A DNA stretch of 64,000 nt from an uncultured cyanobacterium (GCA_903848645.1 CAINGU010000082.1:186001-250000), one strand, 5' to 3'; counted from the first letter of the stretch, positions 11,495 to 23,539 are shown. The notes: generated by a model not told the origin, from the sequence alone. Translations and numbers: made by a program.

Positions 11495-12310
11495 TTGAAA
11501 ACACTTATTCATCCAACTGCTGTCATCCATGTCAACGCGGAACTCCATCCAACAGTGCAAGTCGGCGCTTATGCTGTGATTGGAGCGAATGTCAGAGTTG
11601 GCGCAGACACTGTGATTGGCGCTCACGTCGTCCTAGAGGGACCTTGTGAGATTGGCACAGGAAATCAGATTTTTCCCGGTGCAGCTATCGGTATGCAGCC
11701 CCAGGATCTCAAATATGTGGGAGAACCAACTTGGGTAAAAATTGGTAACAATAATTCCATTCGTGAATATGTGACGATTAACCGCGCTACTGGCAGAGGT
11801 GAAGCGACAGTTATCGGTAATGGCAATTTATTAATGGCTTATGTTCATGTAGGTCATAACTGCGTGATTGGAGATTCCGTCATTATTGCTAACTCTGTAG
11901 CCTTAGCGGGTCATGTACATATTGAATCACGGGCTAGACTCAGCGGAGTTTTAGGCGTGCATCAATTTGTTCACATTGGTGGAATGTCAATGGTGGGCGG
12001 GATGACACGCATTGATAGAGATGTACCTCCTTATATGTTGGTAGAAGGAAATCCGGCCAAAGTTCGATCACTCAATTTGGTAGGATTAAAACGTTCGGGA
12101 ATGCCTCCGAGTGATTTGCAATTAATTAAAAAAGCTTTCCGTCTTCTCTACCGTTCTGATTTCCTATTTAAAGATGCTTTACAGGAGTTAGAAAATTTAG
12201 GTGATACAGAAGAATTAAAACATCTTCGCCGTTTCTTGCTACTTTCTAAAATGCCAGGAAGACGGGGTTTAATTCCCGGAAAAGGCAAAAAATCCGTCAG
12301 TGATGAATAA
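11495..12310 (+). CDS. lpxA: UDP-N-acetylglucosamine acyltransferase
   Basis: Left-handed beta-helix hexapeptide repeats, IGMQPQDLKYVGEPTWVKIGNNNSIREYVTINRAT; follows fabZ. Start at 11495 is the track ATG, which reads as TTG/alternative in the nucleotide layout and was not verified. Confidence 0.94.
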   Translation: MKTLIHPTAVIHVNAELHPTVQVGAYAVIGANVRVGADTVIGAHVVLEGPCEIGTGNQIFPGAAIGMQPQDLKYVGEPTWVKIGNNNSIREYVTINRATGRGEATVIGNGNLLMAYVHVGHNCVIGDSVIIANSVALAGHVHIESRARLSGVLGVHQFVHIGGMSMVGGMTRIDRDVPPYMLVEGNPAKVRSLNLVGLKRSGMPPSDLQLIKKAFRLLYRSDFLFKDALQELENLGDTEELKHLRRFLLLSKMPGRRGLIPGKGKKSVSDE

Positions 12311-12505
12311 TGAATAGTGAATCAGATGTAGGGACGGGGTTTCCTCGTCCTCAAAATTTACACTATTTTTGTTGGCAGAATATAGATTGAATGAACCACG
12401 AAGACGCGAAGGACGCGAAGGAAGAAGAAGAAGAAGAAAATAGGTAATCTTTAACTGGGAAGGGGGTGGGAAAGGAAGTAAAAATCTAAAATCTAAAATT
12501 TTAAA

Positions 12506-13660
12506 ATGCGGATATTTATTAGCACTGGTGAAGTTTCTGGCGATTTACAGGGTTCGCTATTAATTGCAGCACTTCAGAGTCAAGCTTTAACTGCGGGTTT
12601 GACATTAGAAATTATCGCCTTGGGTGGGGATAAAATGGCGCAAGCTGGGGCGAAAATTGTGGGGAATACCAGCAGTATTGGTTCTATGGGTTTGATTGAA
12701 TCTTTGCCCTATGTTATCCCTACTTTAAGAGTACAACGGCAAGCGATCGCCTATCTGAAAGAAAATCCCCCGGATTTAGTTGTGCTAATTGACTACATGG
12801 GTCCAAATTTGGGCATTGGTACATTCATGAGGGAAAACTTGCCAGATGTGCCTGTGGCTTATTATATCGCTCCCCAAGAGTGGGTATGGTCTATGAGTTT
12901 CCGAAATACTAATCGGATTGTTGGTTTTACAGATAAACTATTGGCAATTTTTCCACAAGAAGCCCGATATTATCAACAAAATGGGGCAAATGTCTGTTGG
13001 GTAGGACATCCTTTAATTGATAGAATGGCAAATGCACCAAATCGAGACACTGCGAGGGAGAAATTAGGAATTAAAGCCGAAGAAATCGCAATTGCACTTT
13101 TACCAGCTTCCCGTCATCAAGAATTAAAATATCTGTTACCAATTATTTTTCACGCTGCTCAAAATATCCAATCTAAGTTACCAAATGTACATTTTTGGAT
13201 TCCTCTATCTTTGGAAACATTTAGACAACCAATTACAACAGCAATTAAAGATTATGGGTTAAAAGCTACAGTAGTATCAGGACAACAACAGGATATTTTT
13301 GCAGCGGCTGATTTTGCAATTACTAAATCGGGAACTGTGAATTTAGAATTAGCATTATTAAATGTCCCCCAAGTTGTAGTTTATCGTCTTCATGCTATTA
13401 CTGCTTGGATTGCGCGTCATATTCTTAAAGGTTCAATTCCCTTTGCTTCTCCAGTAAATTTAGTTGTTATGGCGGAAATTGTTCCAGAATTCTTACAGGA
13501 ACAAGCTACAGCTGAGAACATTACCCAAGCAGCAATGGAATTACTCACTAATTCTCAACATAGACAACAAACTTTGCTAAATTATCAAGAAATGCGCCAT
13601 TGTTTGGGAGAATTGGGAGTATGCGATCGCGCTGCTAAGGAAATTTTAGCAATGCGATAA
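12506..13660 (+). CDS. lpxB: lipid-A-disaccharide synthase
   Basis: RIFISTGEVSGDLQGSLL, YYIAPQEWVWS, LLPASRHQE. Confidence 0.95.
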   Translation: MRIFISTGEVSGDLQGSLLIAALQSQALTAGLTLEIIALGGDKMAQAGAKIVGNTSSIGSMGLIESLPYVIPTLRVQRQAIAYLKENPPDLVVLIDYMGPNLGIGTFMRENLPDVPVAYYIAPQEWVWSMSFRNTNRIVGFTDKLLAIFPQEARYYQQNGANVCWVGHPLIDRMANAPNRDTAREKLGIKAEEIAIALLPASRHQELKYLLPIIFHAAQNIQSKLPNVHFWIPLSLETFRQPITTAIKDYGLKATVVSGQQQDIFAAADFAITKSGTVNLELALLNVPQVVVYRLHAITAWIARHILKGSIPFASPVNLVVMAEIVPEFLQEQATAENITQAAMELLTNSQHRQQTLLNYQEMRHCLGELGVCDRAAKEILAMR

Positions 13661-13678
13661 AAACATCCTCTCAAGTCA

Positions 13679-15070
13679 TTAAAAATCCGCGCTTTGTGGT
13701 GTACGTGGGAACGGAATTACATCCCGAATATTTCCCATACCCGTCATAAATTGCACTAATCTTTCAAACCCCAAACCAAAACCAGCATGGGGAACAGTAC
13801 CATAACGACGCAAATCTAAATACCACCACAAATCGTCCGGGTTCATACCTTGTGCTAAAACCCGTTTTTCTAAAACATCTAACCGTTCTTCCCGTTGTGA
13901 ACCACCAATAATTTCTCCTATTTTTGGTGCGAGAATATCCATTGCGCGGACGGTTTTTTCATCATCACTCAACCGCATATAAAAGGCTTTGATTTGTGCG
14001 GGATAATCTGTGACAATCACGGGCTTTTTAAACAGTTGTTCGGCTAAATAGCGTTCATGTTCTGATTGTAAATCTGCACCCCAACTCACAGGATAATCAA
14101 ACTTAACATCAGCTTTTTCTAAAAGTTTGACTGCTTCGGTATAAGTCAATCTTGCAAATTGATTGTTAATAATATTATTTGCAGTTTCTAAAACAGTATT
14201 ATCAATGCGTTCATTGAAAAATTCCATGTCTTCGGGACAGGTTTCCATCACATATTTAAATATGTATTTGAGAAACTCCTCAGCCAAATCCATATCACCT
14301 TCTAAATCACAAAAAGCCATTTCTGGTTCAACCATCCAAAATTCGGCTAAGTGACGCGAAGTATTAGAATTTTCAGCCCGGAATGTGGGACCAAAGGTGT
14401 AGACATTAGTAAAAGCCATAGCCATAATTTCGGCTTCTAACTGTCCACTGACTGTTAAATATGCAGGTTTACTAAAGAAGTCTTGGCTATAATCAATTTC
14501 TTGATTTTCAGTTCTGGGAACATTCTTTAAATTGAAATTGGTAACACTAAATAATTCTCCAGCCCCTTCACAATCACTAGCGGTAATAATGGGAGTATGT
14601 ACCCATAAAAAGCCCCGCTGTTGAAAAAATTGGTGAATAGCAGTCGCGCAAGCATTTCTCACCCGAAATACTGCACCAAAGGAGTTAGTTCTAGGACGCA
14701 AATGGGCTATGGTTCGGAGAAACTCAAAGGAATGACGTTTCTTTTGCAGAGGATAGATATCAGGATCAGCGTCTCCGTATACTTTTACAGTATCTGCTTT
14801 TAATTCTATTCTTTGTCCTTTACCTTGGGAAGCTACTAGGACTCCTGATACTTCTACAGAACCACCTGTATTGATTTGTTTTAATATTCCTTGATAGTCT
14901 GGTAAATCTTGATTAATAACAATTTGCAAATTACCTAAAGATGAACCATCATTAACTTCCAGAAACGCAAATCCTTTTAATTCGCGTTTTGTTCTTACCC
15001 AACCTTGGACTACCAAAGTTTCTTCGGGTTTACCACTTCTTAATATTTCCGCAATCCGAGGATTTAGCAT
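13679..15070 (-). CDS. asnS: asparaginyl-tRNA synthetase
   Basis: Class II aa[81 protein letters not shown]. Confidence 0.97.
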   Translation of the reverse strand: MLNPRIAEILRSGKPEETLVVQGWVRTKRELKGFAFLEVNDGSSLGNLQIVINQDLPDYQGILKQINTGGSVEVSGVLVASQGKGQRIELKADTVKVYGDADPDIYPLQKKRHSFEFLRTIAHLRPRTNSFGAVFRVRNACATAIHQFFQQRGFLWVHTPIITASDCEGAGELFSVTNFNLKNVPRTENQEIDYSQDFFSKPAYLTVSGQLEAEIMAMAFTNVYTFGPTFRAENSNTSRHLAEFWMVEPEMAFCDLEGDMDLAEEFLKYIFKYVMETCPEDMEFFNERIDNTVLETANNIINNQFARLTYTEAVKLLEKADVKFDYPVSWGADLQSEHERYLAEQLFKKPVIVTDYPAQIKAFYMRLSDDEKTVRAMDILAPKIGEIIGGSQREERLDVLEKRVLAQGMNPDDLWWYLDLRRYGTVPHAGFGLGFERLVQFMTGMGNIRDVIPFPRTPQSADF

Positions 15071-15217
15071 TTTCTACAAGTTCATTTTTAAATTATATTA
15101 ATACTGATTCTAGCAAATAAGAAACTCAAGATTGGAGGAACTGAATCATAAAATTTCCGATTTGATATCATTTGACTTGATTTTAAGACAATCCAAAATC
15201 TAAAATCCAAAATTTCA

Positions 15218-15562
15218 TTACCCAACCCAGGATTTTAATAACCAACCGATAATAACGCCTAAACCACCAAACCGGACAGCTTGCCAAAAAGGTCTTTTCA
15301 GGCTACTCCAAGAAAACAACTGGCTTTCTAAGTTGATTTCTAAGGTTTCTAACTGTTTTTGCAGGCGGCTTAATTCGTTCTTAATTTCTGGAGTCTGCTT
15401 TCTATTTTGCTTTAAATTCTTTAATTCCTGTTGCCATTGTGCCTTTTGTTGTTGATCATTTTGCACTTGGGTATATCTATCTTTCAAGAATCGGAGAGAA
15501 ATTTCTACTTCCTCTAATTCCTGTGCAAAATCTGGTTGGGGATTTTCTTCTAAATTACTCAT
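15218..15562 (-). CDS. hypothetical coiled-coil protein with C-terminal hydrophobic segment
   Basis: Heptad-rich QQQKAQWQQELKNLKQNRK..., C-term FGGLGVIIGWLLKSWVG. Confidence 0.6.
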   Translation of the reverse strand: MSNLEENPQPDFAQELEEVEISLRFLKDRYTQVQNDQQQKAQWQQELKNLKQNRKQTPEIKNELSRLQKQLETLEINLESQLFSWSSLKRPFWQAVRFGGLGVIIGWLLKSWVG

Positions 15563-15628
15563 TCGTGATTAGTCATTGGCTATGATGATTAAATCATAAC
15601 TTTTACTCTTAACTCGGTACTTAGTCTT

Positions 15629-15907
15629 ATGTTGCAAACTAGCCAACTAAATGAAATTAGCACTCTAGAACTAGCACAAGCCCTTATGGAAAGGTTAAGT
15701 ATCTCTCCTGATGATTGGCATCGTCTCAAGTCTAACCGCAATTCCCGCGCTAGTGAACAAGCAGCAGCCGCAATGGTATTTTTGGTCAAAAATGAACCCC
15801 AAGAAGCACAGGCAAGGCTAGAACAGGCTGTAGGCTGGCTAGATAAGTCAATTTCTGCCCCTCCCTGTCCCACTCACGGACACAAGCGCGAGGAAATTAA
15901 GGAATAG
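15629..15907 (+). CDS. small conserved cyanobacterial protein (DUF6439-like)
   Basis: LAQALMERLSISPDDWHRLKSNRNSRASEQAAAAMVFL. Confidence 0.65.
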   Translation: MLQTSQLNEISTLELAQALMERLSISPDDWHRLKSNRNSRASEQAAAAMVFLVKNEPQEAQARLEQAVGWLDKSISAPPCPTHGHKREEIKE

Positions 15908-15987
15908 GGAAAAGGAATTTTCTCCTAATTATTTTCTTTATCTTCTTCTCTGTCACCTGTCCCCGTGGCGTAGCAACTGTCACCTTC

Positions 15988-16437
15988 TTACCTTCGCAAA
16001 GATAATAAACGACGGCTTTCTAATTGCTTACAAAGCGTGAGTTCTGTACCTTTGCGATTCCATTTTACTTGATCAAAAATCTGATGCAGTAAGGACATAC
16101 CCCGTCCACTTTCCGCTTCATCTGGTGGTAAATAGTCATCGGAATCACTATCACCTTCGAGGGAGGGAGTGAAGCCGCTACCCTGATCTGAGATAATCCA
16201 CCAATACTGATTATCTATCAATGAGAACCGAACTACGACGAATTTGCCGGGATCAAGATTATTCCCATGTTTAGCGGCATTTACTAGGGCTTCTTGGAGT
16301 CCTAGTCGCAGTTCTGATTGTAATTTTGCCGGAATATCAGTCAAGAGTAAATCTAGGATTGGACAAAGATAAAGGGTGGAGGCAAAACTAATTGTCCCCC
16401 AATAACGCCCAACTGGACGAAGAGAAATGGTAATCAC
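15988..16437 (-). CDS. anti-sigma regulatory factor, serine/threonine kinase-like ATPase (RsbW/HATPase_c)
   Basis: LGLQEALVNAAKHGNNLDPGK and DQGSGFTP ATP-binding motifs. Confidence 0.85.
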   Translation of the reverse strand: MITISLRPVGRYWGTISFASTLYLCPILDLLLTDIPAKLQSELRLGLQEALVNAAKHGNNLDPGKFVVVRFSLIDNQYWWIISDQGSGFTPSLEGDSDSDDYLPPDEAESGRGMSLLHQIFDQVKWNRKGTELTLCKQLESRRLLSLRR

Positions 16438-16851
16438 AAGAGAAACCCCGTAGCTTTATATTTAGCTAGACATCAGTTTGCTTTTTTGGGCATTCTGATC
16501 AAAATTAGGTAGTCATGCTGCCTTCAAACTTCCGTCTGTAAAACTAAATTTATAAAAATGCTAGGACATAGACACTTAGCAGGAAAATTCATGATTGCTT
16601 ATTTACAATTTGCTAAAGTTAATGTGTTCATTTAGCAGATGAGTAAAAACTGCTATGTTTGAACAGGAGGAGAAAGATATTCTCGTTAACTGCTCATTTT
16701 GTAATTAACACAATTTTATTCACCTTTCTTAAGAGTCTATGCAGCTTCGATTTCTTTAAAACAAAATGAGTTTCTATTTTTATGTAATTCCATTCTAGCA
16801 TTATGAGTATCCACTAGACTACAAATTTCTGATTTTTATTTTTGGGAATAA

Positions 16852-18234
16852 TTAACTATTCTTATCATTGTCCGATAGCACCAGAAAAGCGGCTGCTTCT
16901 ACATGAGCAGTTTGCGGAAAAAAGTCCGCAGGTTGCACCTTTGTGAGTTTATATAGCCCATCTTCACAAAGTAATTTTAGGTCACGGGCAAGAGTAGCTA
17001 CTTTACAACTGACGTAAACAATTCGAGATGGTTTCAGGTTTCTTAATGTTTTGATAACGTTAGCTTCACATCCTTTGCGGGGCGGATCAAGTAAGACTAC
17101 ATCTGGTATAATTTCTAAATTCTGGAGAATTTTTTCCACTGCACCGACAAGGAAAGTCACATTATTAATTTCGTTTTCTTGGGCATTGACAATTGCTTGT
17201 TCTACTGCTGTTGATTGCAATTCCAACCCGGTGACGTGCTTTGCTTTTTTAGCTAGGGGCAAAGTTAAAGTTCCTATACCACAATAGGCATCTACTAGGA
17301 CTTCATGACCTTGTAAATTCAGTTCTGACTGAATCACCTCTAAGAGTGCTTCGGCTGTTTCTGTGTACACTTGGAAGAAGGTATCTGGGCCGATTTGAAA
17401 ATCCAGTCCGGCGAATTTTTCTCGCAGGTAGGGAATTCCAGCTAGACAACGGGTTTCTGATCCGAATATAGCATTTGTGCGATCACTATTGCGGTTGAGT
17501 GAAACGCCTACCAATTGAGGATAACGCTGTAACCATTGCTGTGCTTGGGTTTCAACTCCTGGTAAATTCCAATCTTTGACGACCAAAGTTAGCAGCATTT
17601 CCCCTGTGCGGCGGCCAATGCGTAAACCCAAATGGCGAATTAAGCCTTTGTGTCGGGTTTCGTCATAAATTGGCCAATCCTGCTTCTGAATATCTAATTT
17701 GACTTCAGCTAATAAAGGATTTAACCGAGTATCTTGAACGGGGCATTGATTCAAGTTGATTAATTTATGACTACCTTTTTGATAATATCCAGCTTGGACA
17801 TGACCTGTAGCGGACATACCAATAGGATAAGTAACTTTGTTGCGATAACTAAAGGATGCAGCCGGTACTAAGACTGGATCTATCAGTGGATTCACAAAAC
17901 CGCCAATTCTTTCTAAAGCTTGGGTTACTTGATTTCGTTTGGCTATTAACTGGTAATCATATTTAATATGTTGCCATTGACAACCACCACATTTATCAGC
18001 GACAATACAACTTGGTCGCACCCGTTGAGGCGAGGCTTGCAGTAATTCCTGCACCTGTCCATGAGCATATTTTGGCTTAACATTGAATAATTTGACAAGT
18101 AAGCGATCTCCTGGTACGGTATCAGGAACAAAAACTACACGCTGCTCAAAGCGTCCCACACCATCACCAGTGTCGCTTAAATCAGTAATTTCCAGTTCGA
18201 TAATTTCATCTTGTCGCCACATTGTCTTAGTCAT
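16852..18234 (-). CDS. rlmD: 23S rRNA (uracil-C5)-methyltransferase, TrmA/RlmD family
   Basis: TRAM domain N-term, CGGCQWQHIKYDYQL, VDAYCGIGTLTLPLA, DPPRKGCE. Confidence 0.92.
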   Translation of the reverse strand: MTKTMWRQDEIIELEITDLSDTGDGVGRFEQRVVFVPDTVPGDRLLVKLFNVKPKYAHGQVQELLQASPQRVRPSCIVADKCGGCQWQHIKYDYQLIAKRNQVTQALERIGGFVNPLIDPVLVPAASFSYRNKVTYPIGMSATGHVQAGYYQKGSHKLINLNQCPVQDTRLNPLLAEVKLDIQKQDWPIYDETRHKGLIRHLGLRIGRRTGEMLLTLVVKDWNLPGVETQAQQWLQRYPQLVGVSLNRNSDRTNAIFGSETRCLAGIPYLREKFAGLDFQIGPDTFFQVYTETAEALLEVIQSELNLQGHEVLVDAYCGIGTLTLPLAKKAKHVTGLELQSTAVEQAIVNAQENEINNVTFLVGAVEKILQNLEIIPDVVLLDPPRKGCEANVIKTLRNLKPSRIVYVSCKVATLARDLKLLCEDGLYKLTKVQPADFFPQTAHVEAAAFLVLSDNDKNS

Positions 18235-18394
18235 TAGTCAGTTATAAGGGAATAGGGAACTTTTTCACAGGGAAGGGAGAGTTCCCAATGTAGAATTGTA
18301 AATTCATTTATCCCTATCTTCCCATACACTTCACTAATGTCCCTCTAAGTCGGTAAACTAGCAAATATAAATATTTCAGGTCATTTAGATAATC

Positions 18395-18880
18395 ATGACT
18401 GTAATTAGCCAAGTTATTCTCCAAGCTGACGACGAACTGCGTTACCCTAGCAGTGGCGAACTCAAAAGCATCAAAGAATTTTTGGAAACAGGTGTAAAGC
18501 GCACAAGAATCGCTGCTACCCTTTCAGAAAACGAGAAAAAGATCGTTCAAGAAGCTACCAAAAAACTTTGGCAAAAACGCCCTGACTTTATCTCCCCTGG
18601 TGGTAATGCTTACGGTGACAAACAGCGGGCTTTGTGTATTCGGGACTTTGGCTGGTATTTACGCCTAATTACCTACGGTGTACTTGCTGGTGACAAAGAA
18701 CCCATTGAAAAAATTGGTTTGGTTGGTGTGCGGGAAATGTACAACTCTCTAGGTGTTCCTGTTCCCGGAATGGTAGAAGCTATCACTTCTCTCAAACAAG
18801 CGGCTTTGGATTTATTGAATGCAGAAGACGCTGGGGAAACCGCACCTTACTTTGATTACATCATTCAAGCGATGTCTTAA
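18395..18880 (+). CDS. apcD: allophycocyanin alpha-B subunit
   Basis: [24 protein letters not shown], phycobilin-binding [42 protein letters not shown]. Confidence 0.93.
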   Translation: MTVISQVILQADDELRYPSSGELKSIKEFLETGVKRTRIAATLSENEKKIVQEATKKLWQKRPDFISPGGNAYGDKQRALCIRDFGWYLRLITYGVLAGDKEPIEKIGLVGVREMYNSLGVPVPGMVEAITSLKQAALDLLNAEDAGETAPYFDYIIQAMS

Positions 18881-19217
18881 TCAAACGCCTGTACTATAGC
18901 AAGGAACAGACTTAAAAGTCTTTACTTCCCCACAATTGGTAGTGGCTATGGCAATATTTGTCAGGTTATTAACCAGTTGTGGGGATATTTTGATCTAAGT
19001 AATATAATGGGTAAGACTTTTCTTTAATTTTGAAGTGACGGAGTATTTTCCAGAAAAAGCCTGATTCAATCAGCTTTATCGCCTTGTTTCTGTCAGCATC
19101 ATAATTATAAATTAGTGTTATGATTGCCATAAGTCAGTAAGTCACTGACAATAAAAAACCGACAAACTTGTGGTAAGCTGTCGGCAATTAGTGTGTTCCC
19201 TATTAATGACTCGGCTA

Positions 19218-19319
19218 GAGTTCAGTTGCTATTAATTATGCCAACATGGCGATTTCTATGGGAGGATCTAAATCATATATATATGTGATTTACGTCACTT
19301 TAGAAGAGCAACTGAACTC
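19218..19319. other. Long inverted repeat (13-bp arms GAGTTCAGTTGCT/AGCAACTGAACTC) enclosing smaller hairpins
   Basis: Arms at 19218-19230 and 19307-19319; internal GCCAacaTGGC and GTGAtttacgTCAC. Confidence 0.75.
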
Positions 19320-19554
19320 CACGTTGGGTTTTTATTCAATAAAAATCACAATAGTGGGCATGAATTTTCTTAACTGCATGATATAAGCTGTTACACAACT
19401 AAATTTAATCATCATAATTTAGTTGAAGTTTGTAGTGGGACATCTTCCCCTCAAAAATCATATAAAGAGATCAAGGGGGTTGATATTTGCTTTTAAATTT
19501 GTTATCATAAATTTGATAAGGAAGAACTATCTCGCAGTAGATAATTTAACTACC

Positions 19555-19596
19555 ATAAAAAATACCCATCCAGTCATTGCCCTGGGTGGGTATTAA
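19555..19596 (-). terminator. Rho-independent-type terminator for dnaK
   Basis: On the minus strand: AATACCCACCCAGggcaatgaCTGGaTGGGTATTTTTT. Confidence 0.75.
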
Positions 19597-19600
19597 TCTT

Positions 19601-19625
19601 GTAGGGGCGGGGTTTCCCCGCCCTT
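19601..19625. repeat. Dispersed palindrome GGGCGGGGTTTCCCCGCCC
   Basis: Also present at 42058-42080; a variant at about 12328-12351. Confidence 0.85.
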
Positions 19626-19660
19626 GATGGGGTTTCTCGTCCCTCGACGAGAATTTATTA

Positions 19661-21568
19661 CTACTTGCTTTCAGTGAAATCAGCATCAATGACATCATCA
19701 CCACTACCAGAAGGAGGAGTAGAACCACCACCTTGAGGTTCAGCACCAGCAGCACCAGCAGCATCACCAGCTTGTTGATAGATATTGCTACCAATAGCAA
19801 ACAGAGCTTGTTGCAGTTCTGGCATCAACTTCTCAATTTGAGCATCATTTTCTTGAGCCACAGCTTCTCTGACTTCCTTGACCAAACCTTCAACCTTAGT
19901 TTTATCAGCAGCCGGGACCTTATCACCCAACTCTTCCAACTGCTTTTCAGCTTGATAAGCTAAAGAATCAGCTTGGTTTTTGCGTTCAATTTTTTCACGA
20001 CGTTCCTTATCAGAAGAAGCATTTTGTTCAGCTTCTCTCACCATGCGTTCTACATCATTCTTATCAAGAGTAGAAGCACCAGTGATACTGATAGATTGTT
20101 CCTTCCCAGTTCCCTTATCCTTAGCCGCAACGTTGAGAATACCGTTAGCGTCAATATCAAAGGTAACTTCAATTTGGGGAACACCACGAGGAGCAGGAGG
20201 AATACCATCCAAACGGAAAGTTCCTAAACTCTTATTATCATTGGCAAATTCTCTCTCACCTTGGAGAACGTGAATTTCCACATTGCTTTGTCCGTCTACC
20301 GCAGTAGAGAACACTTCAGATTTTTTGGTAGGAATCGTAGTGTTGCGAGGAATAATCTTAGTCATTACACCACCCAAGGTTTCTACACCCAAAGATAATG
20401 GTGTTACATCTAACAACAAGATACCTGTAACATCACCAGCCAAAACACCCGCTTGAATAGCAGCACCAACAGCTACCACTTCATCAGGGTTAACAGTTTG
20501 GTTAGGTTCTTTACCTAACACCCGTTTAACCACATCTTGAACGGCAGGAATCCGGGTAGAACCACCAACGAGAACAACTTCGTCAATATTGGTTTTATTT
20601 AACTTCGCACCTTTAAGCGCATCTTCTACAGGAATGCGGCAACGGTCAATTAAATCAGAACAAAGTTCTTCAAATGTGGCGCGAGTGAGAATTGTATCTA
20701 AATGCTTGGGACCGTCTTGGGTAGCGGTAATAAATGGCAGGTTAATTTCCGCCTGACTAACGCTAGAAAGTTCAATTTTGGCTTTTTCAGCCGCTTCAGT
20801 CAGACGTTGTAAAGCTTGTTTGTCTTTACGTAGGTCAATCCCTTCGTCTTTTTTGAACTTTTCTGCTAAGAAATCAACGATTTTTTTATCAAAGTCGTCA
20901 CCACCCAGGTGAGTATCACCGGATGTTGATAATACTTCAAATACACCATCACCTACTTCCAAAACGGATACGTCGAAAGTACCACCACCCAAGTCAAATA
21001 CGAGGATAGTTTCATTACTCTTTTTATCAAAGCCATAAGCTAAGGAAGCAGCAGTAGGTTCGTTGATAATGCGGAGAACGTCAATACCAGCGATTTTTCC
21101 CGCGTCTTTTGTGGCTTGACGTTGGGAGTCGTTGAAGTAAGCAGGAACGGTAATTACAGCTTGGGTAACAGTTTCACCCAGGTATTTACTAGCATCTTCC
21201 ACTAATTTGCGAAGAACCTTGGCAGAAATTTCTTCAGGCGCAAATTGCTTACCAGCACCGGGAGAATCTACTTTAACGTTACCGCCGCTACTGAGAACTT
21301 TATAAGAAACTTCTGTAGCTTCATTGGTAATTTCTTCAAAACGACGACCGATAAAGCGTTTTACAGAATAAAAAGTATTTTCGGGGTTCATTACCGCTTG
21401 GCGTTTAGCGATTTGACCAACTAAATTGTCGCCATTTTTGGCAAACGCAACTACTGAGGGTGTTGTCCGAAAACCTTCTGCATTAGCGATAACAGTGGGT
21501 TTACCACCTTCCATTACTGCCACGCAGGAGTTAGTTGTACCTAAATCAATGCCAACTACTTTTGCCAT
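19661..21568 (-). CDS. dnaK: molecular chaperone DnaK
   Basis: [22 protein letters not shown], full Hsp70, C-term [12 protein letters not shown]. Confidence 0.98.
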   Translation of the reverse strand: MAKVVGIDLGTTNSCVAVMEGGKPTVIANAEGFRTTPSVVAFAKNGDNLVGQIAKRQAVMNPENTFYSVKRFIGRRFEEITNEATEVSYKVLSSGGNVKVDSPGAGKQFAPEEISAKVLRKLVEDASKYLGETVTQAVITVPAYFNDSQRQATKDAGKIAGIDVLRIINEPTAASLAYGFDKKSNETILVFDLGGGTFDVSVLEVGDGVFEVLSTSGDTHLGGDDFDKKIVDFLAEKFKKDEGIDLRKDKQALQRLTEAAEKAKIELSSVSQAEINLPFITATQDGPKHLDTILTRATFEELCSDLIDRCRIPVEDALKGAKLNKTNIDEVVLVGGSTRIPAVQDVVKRVLGKEPNQTVNPDEVVAVGAAIQAGVLAGDVTGILLLDVTPLSLGVETLGGVMTKIIPRNTTIPTKKSEVFSTAVDGQSNVEIHVLQGEREFANDNKSLGTFRLDGIPPAPRGVPQIEVTFDIDANGILNVAAKDKGTGKEQSISITGASTLDKNDVERMVREAEQNASSDKERREKIERKNQADSLAYQAEKQLEELGDKVPAADKTKVEGLVKEVREAVAQENDAQIEKLMPELQQALFAIGSNIYQQAGDAAGAAGAEPQGGGSTPPSGSGDDVIDADFTESK

Positions 21569-21991
21569 TTTGGGTGTTTGCTCCGTATAAAATTACTAAA
21601 TGAATCAGAGAGAATATAAAATTGCATTAACTAACTGCTAATAACAATTAGTTGGGTTAGGCTTTGCGGGGAATTAAACCCCAAACTAAGCTAATATCAT
21701 ATAAACTCAGTGGTAGCCATTCCATGAAGGGTGGTTTACCGAACCGTTAGGGGAACGGTGAATTTTATAAATTATTTCTAGTGGTTTCATGGATGAATGT
21801 GCTTTCACATTGACTAACTGTATGAGAATTAATACTTTCAGGAATTGGGGTGAACCGTAACTTTATAGTCGTATTTGCCGTCAAACCCTATCGGGAATTA
21901 AAAATTAAGAATTAAAAATTAAAAATTATACCCTTGACTCCGTAATAAGGGGCTTGCTAATTTGTAATTATTCCCCTGCCCCCTGCCTTAT

Positions 21992-22864
21992 TTACGAAGC
22001 AGGTATACCAGGGCGTTCCCCTTTTTGAAACTTCAGCCATGCCTGTTGTAGGGCTGCGGGTGCGGGATTAGCAGCATCATAAATGACAATGACATTGGTT
22101 AAAGGTCTACCAGCAGGAACTACAATATTAGTTTTGCTGGCTAAGGCTCTAGATGCTCCACCATCTAAATTCATGGCTTCGTAACAACCGATTGCTTTCA
22201 TTGCTTCCGCTTCTTGCTGTAAAGAAAGGTCAATTTCAAAGTTCACTAAAATCAGCTTTTTACCGTCCTGGGTAAAACCAATCGCTGTCCGTGCGCCATT
22301 TCCTAAAACATGAGGATCTTTAAAACCTTCAATTTTTGGGTTTAGCCAAATTTCCCCTTGTCGCAGTAGTCGCGGTCCACAAGTGAGCGAAAACCAATGT
22401 TTATTCCATTCTGGTTTGCCGTCTACTCTGGCTGTCACCATTTCTGGTTTGTTGCCAACTCCTAACCCCAAGGTAGTCCCAAAGTTTTCCCACCGACTGT
22501 ATTTAACAAATTTTCCCCCGGCCACCATATTGCCCATCACTGTTTTTTGCGGGTTTTTGGCGAAAAATGTGCCGTTAGCAACTACAGTAGCCTTATAACG
22601 CGCCACCAATTTATTAAATTCTTCATCACCACTGGTTTTTTGAATTGTGTTCGCAAAATTGGCATTTTTGGCTAAACCCATGGTGATAAAGGTTTTTGGA
22701 TCTGTGAGGTCAACTATGGTTTGATAAAAAGGGATACCATTAATTTGACTTTTGTTTACCTGTACAGCTTGGGCATAACTAGGTAATGTTAGAGTTAATC
22801 CTTGGGCTAAGGTTGCTCCACTAAGAAATAAAAAGGATCTGCGGCTGATTTTGCTCATTGTCAT
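21992..22864 (-). CDS. phosphodiester glycosidase family protein (NAGPA/DUF2233-like), probable twin-arginine signal
   Basis: SRRSFLFLSGATLAQGLTLTLPSYAQA signal; YEAMNLDGGASRAL motif. Confidence 0.85.
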   Translation of the reverse strand: MTMSKISRRSFLFLSGATLAQGLTLTLPSYAQAVQVNKSQINGIPFYQTIVDLTDPKTFITMGLAKNANFANTIQKTSGDEEFNKLVARYKATVVANGTFFAKNPQKTVMGNMVAGGKFVKYSRWENFGTTLGLGVGNKPEMVTARVDGKPEWNKHWFSLTCGPRLLRQGEIWLNPKIEGFKDPHVLGNGARTAIGFTQDGKKLILVNFEIDLSLQQEAEAMKAIGCYEAMNLDGGASRALASKTNIVVPAGRPLTNVIVIYDAANPAPAALQQAWLKFQKGERPGIPAS

Positions 22865-22908
22865 AATTGATGTTTATTAATTCTTGCTTCTTTTTCTTGA
22901 CTTCTGAA

Positions 22909-22946
22909 TGGGCGCAGACCCTGCGCCCCTACCTCCTGACTCCTCC
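22909..22946 (+). repeat. Copy of GGGCGCAG(N)CCCTGCGCCCCTACCTCCTGACTCC repeat
   Basis: gggcgcagaccctgcgcccctacctcctgactcctcc matches the unit at 1531-1608. Confidence 0.85.
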
Positions 22947-22954
22947 TATATTTT

Positions 22955-23539
22955 ATGAATAATCGGTATATTATTTTTCACAAACCCTATGGAGTTCTGA
23001 GTCAATTTACTCAAGAAAGTCCTAAACATATCACGCTGAAAGAGTATATAAATGTTCCTAATGTCTATGCTGTGGGGCGTTTAGATTGGGATAGTGAAGG
23101 GTTACTGTTGTTAACAAATGATGGACAGTTACAGCATCGTTTAGCACATCCGCGTTTTGGTCATCAACGTACCTATTGGGCGCAAGTGGAGCGTATTCCC
23201 GATGTTGATGCAATCCGTAAGCTACAAACTGGGGTAGAAATTCAAGATTACCGGACTGCCCCTGCTCAAGTTAGGTTATTGTTAGAAGAACCATTGGTAG
23301 GACAACGCACTCCACCCATTAGATTTCGTCAAAATATTCCCACGGCTTGGCTAGAAATGACCCTAACTGAAGGCAAAAACCGCCAAGTCCGTCGCATGAC
23401 TGCGGCTGTGGGGTTTCCAACTTTGCGATTGATTAGGGTGAGTATTGCTAATATTCAATTACAGGATTTAGCCCCAGGACAATGGCGAGAACTCACTCCC
23501 TTAGAACTCACAAAGCTAAATTATTCACCGGAAAACTAG
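22955..23539 (+). CDS. rRNA pseudouridine synthase, RsuA/RluE family
   Basis: [55 protein letters not shown]. Confidence 0.92.
   Translation: MNNRYIIFHKPYGVLSQFTQESPKHITLKEYINVPNVYAVGRLDWDSEGLLLLTNDGQLQHRLAHPRFGHQRTYWAQVERIPDVDAIRKLQTGVEIQDYRTAPAQVRLLLEEPLVGQRTPPIRFRQNIPTAWLEMTLTEGKNRQVRRMTAAVGFPTLRLIRVSIANIQLQDLAPGQWRELTPLELTKLNYSPEN

Noticed and set aside
19733-20273. Several ORFs of 76-97 aa on the plus strand opposite dnaK, and 84-aa ORF 19546-19800
   Set aside because: Antisense or out-of-frame shadows of the dnaK low-complexity C-terminus.
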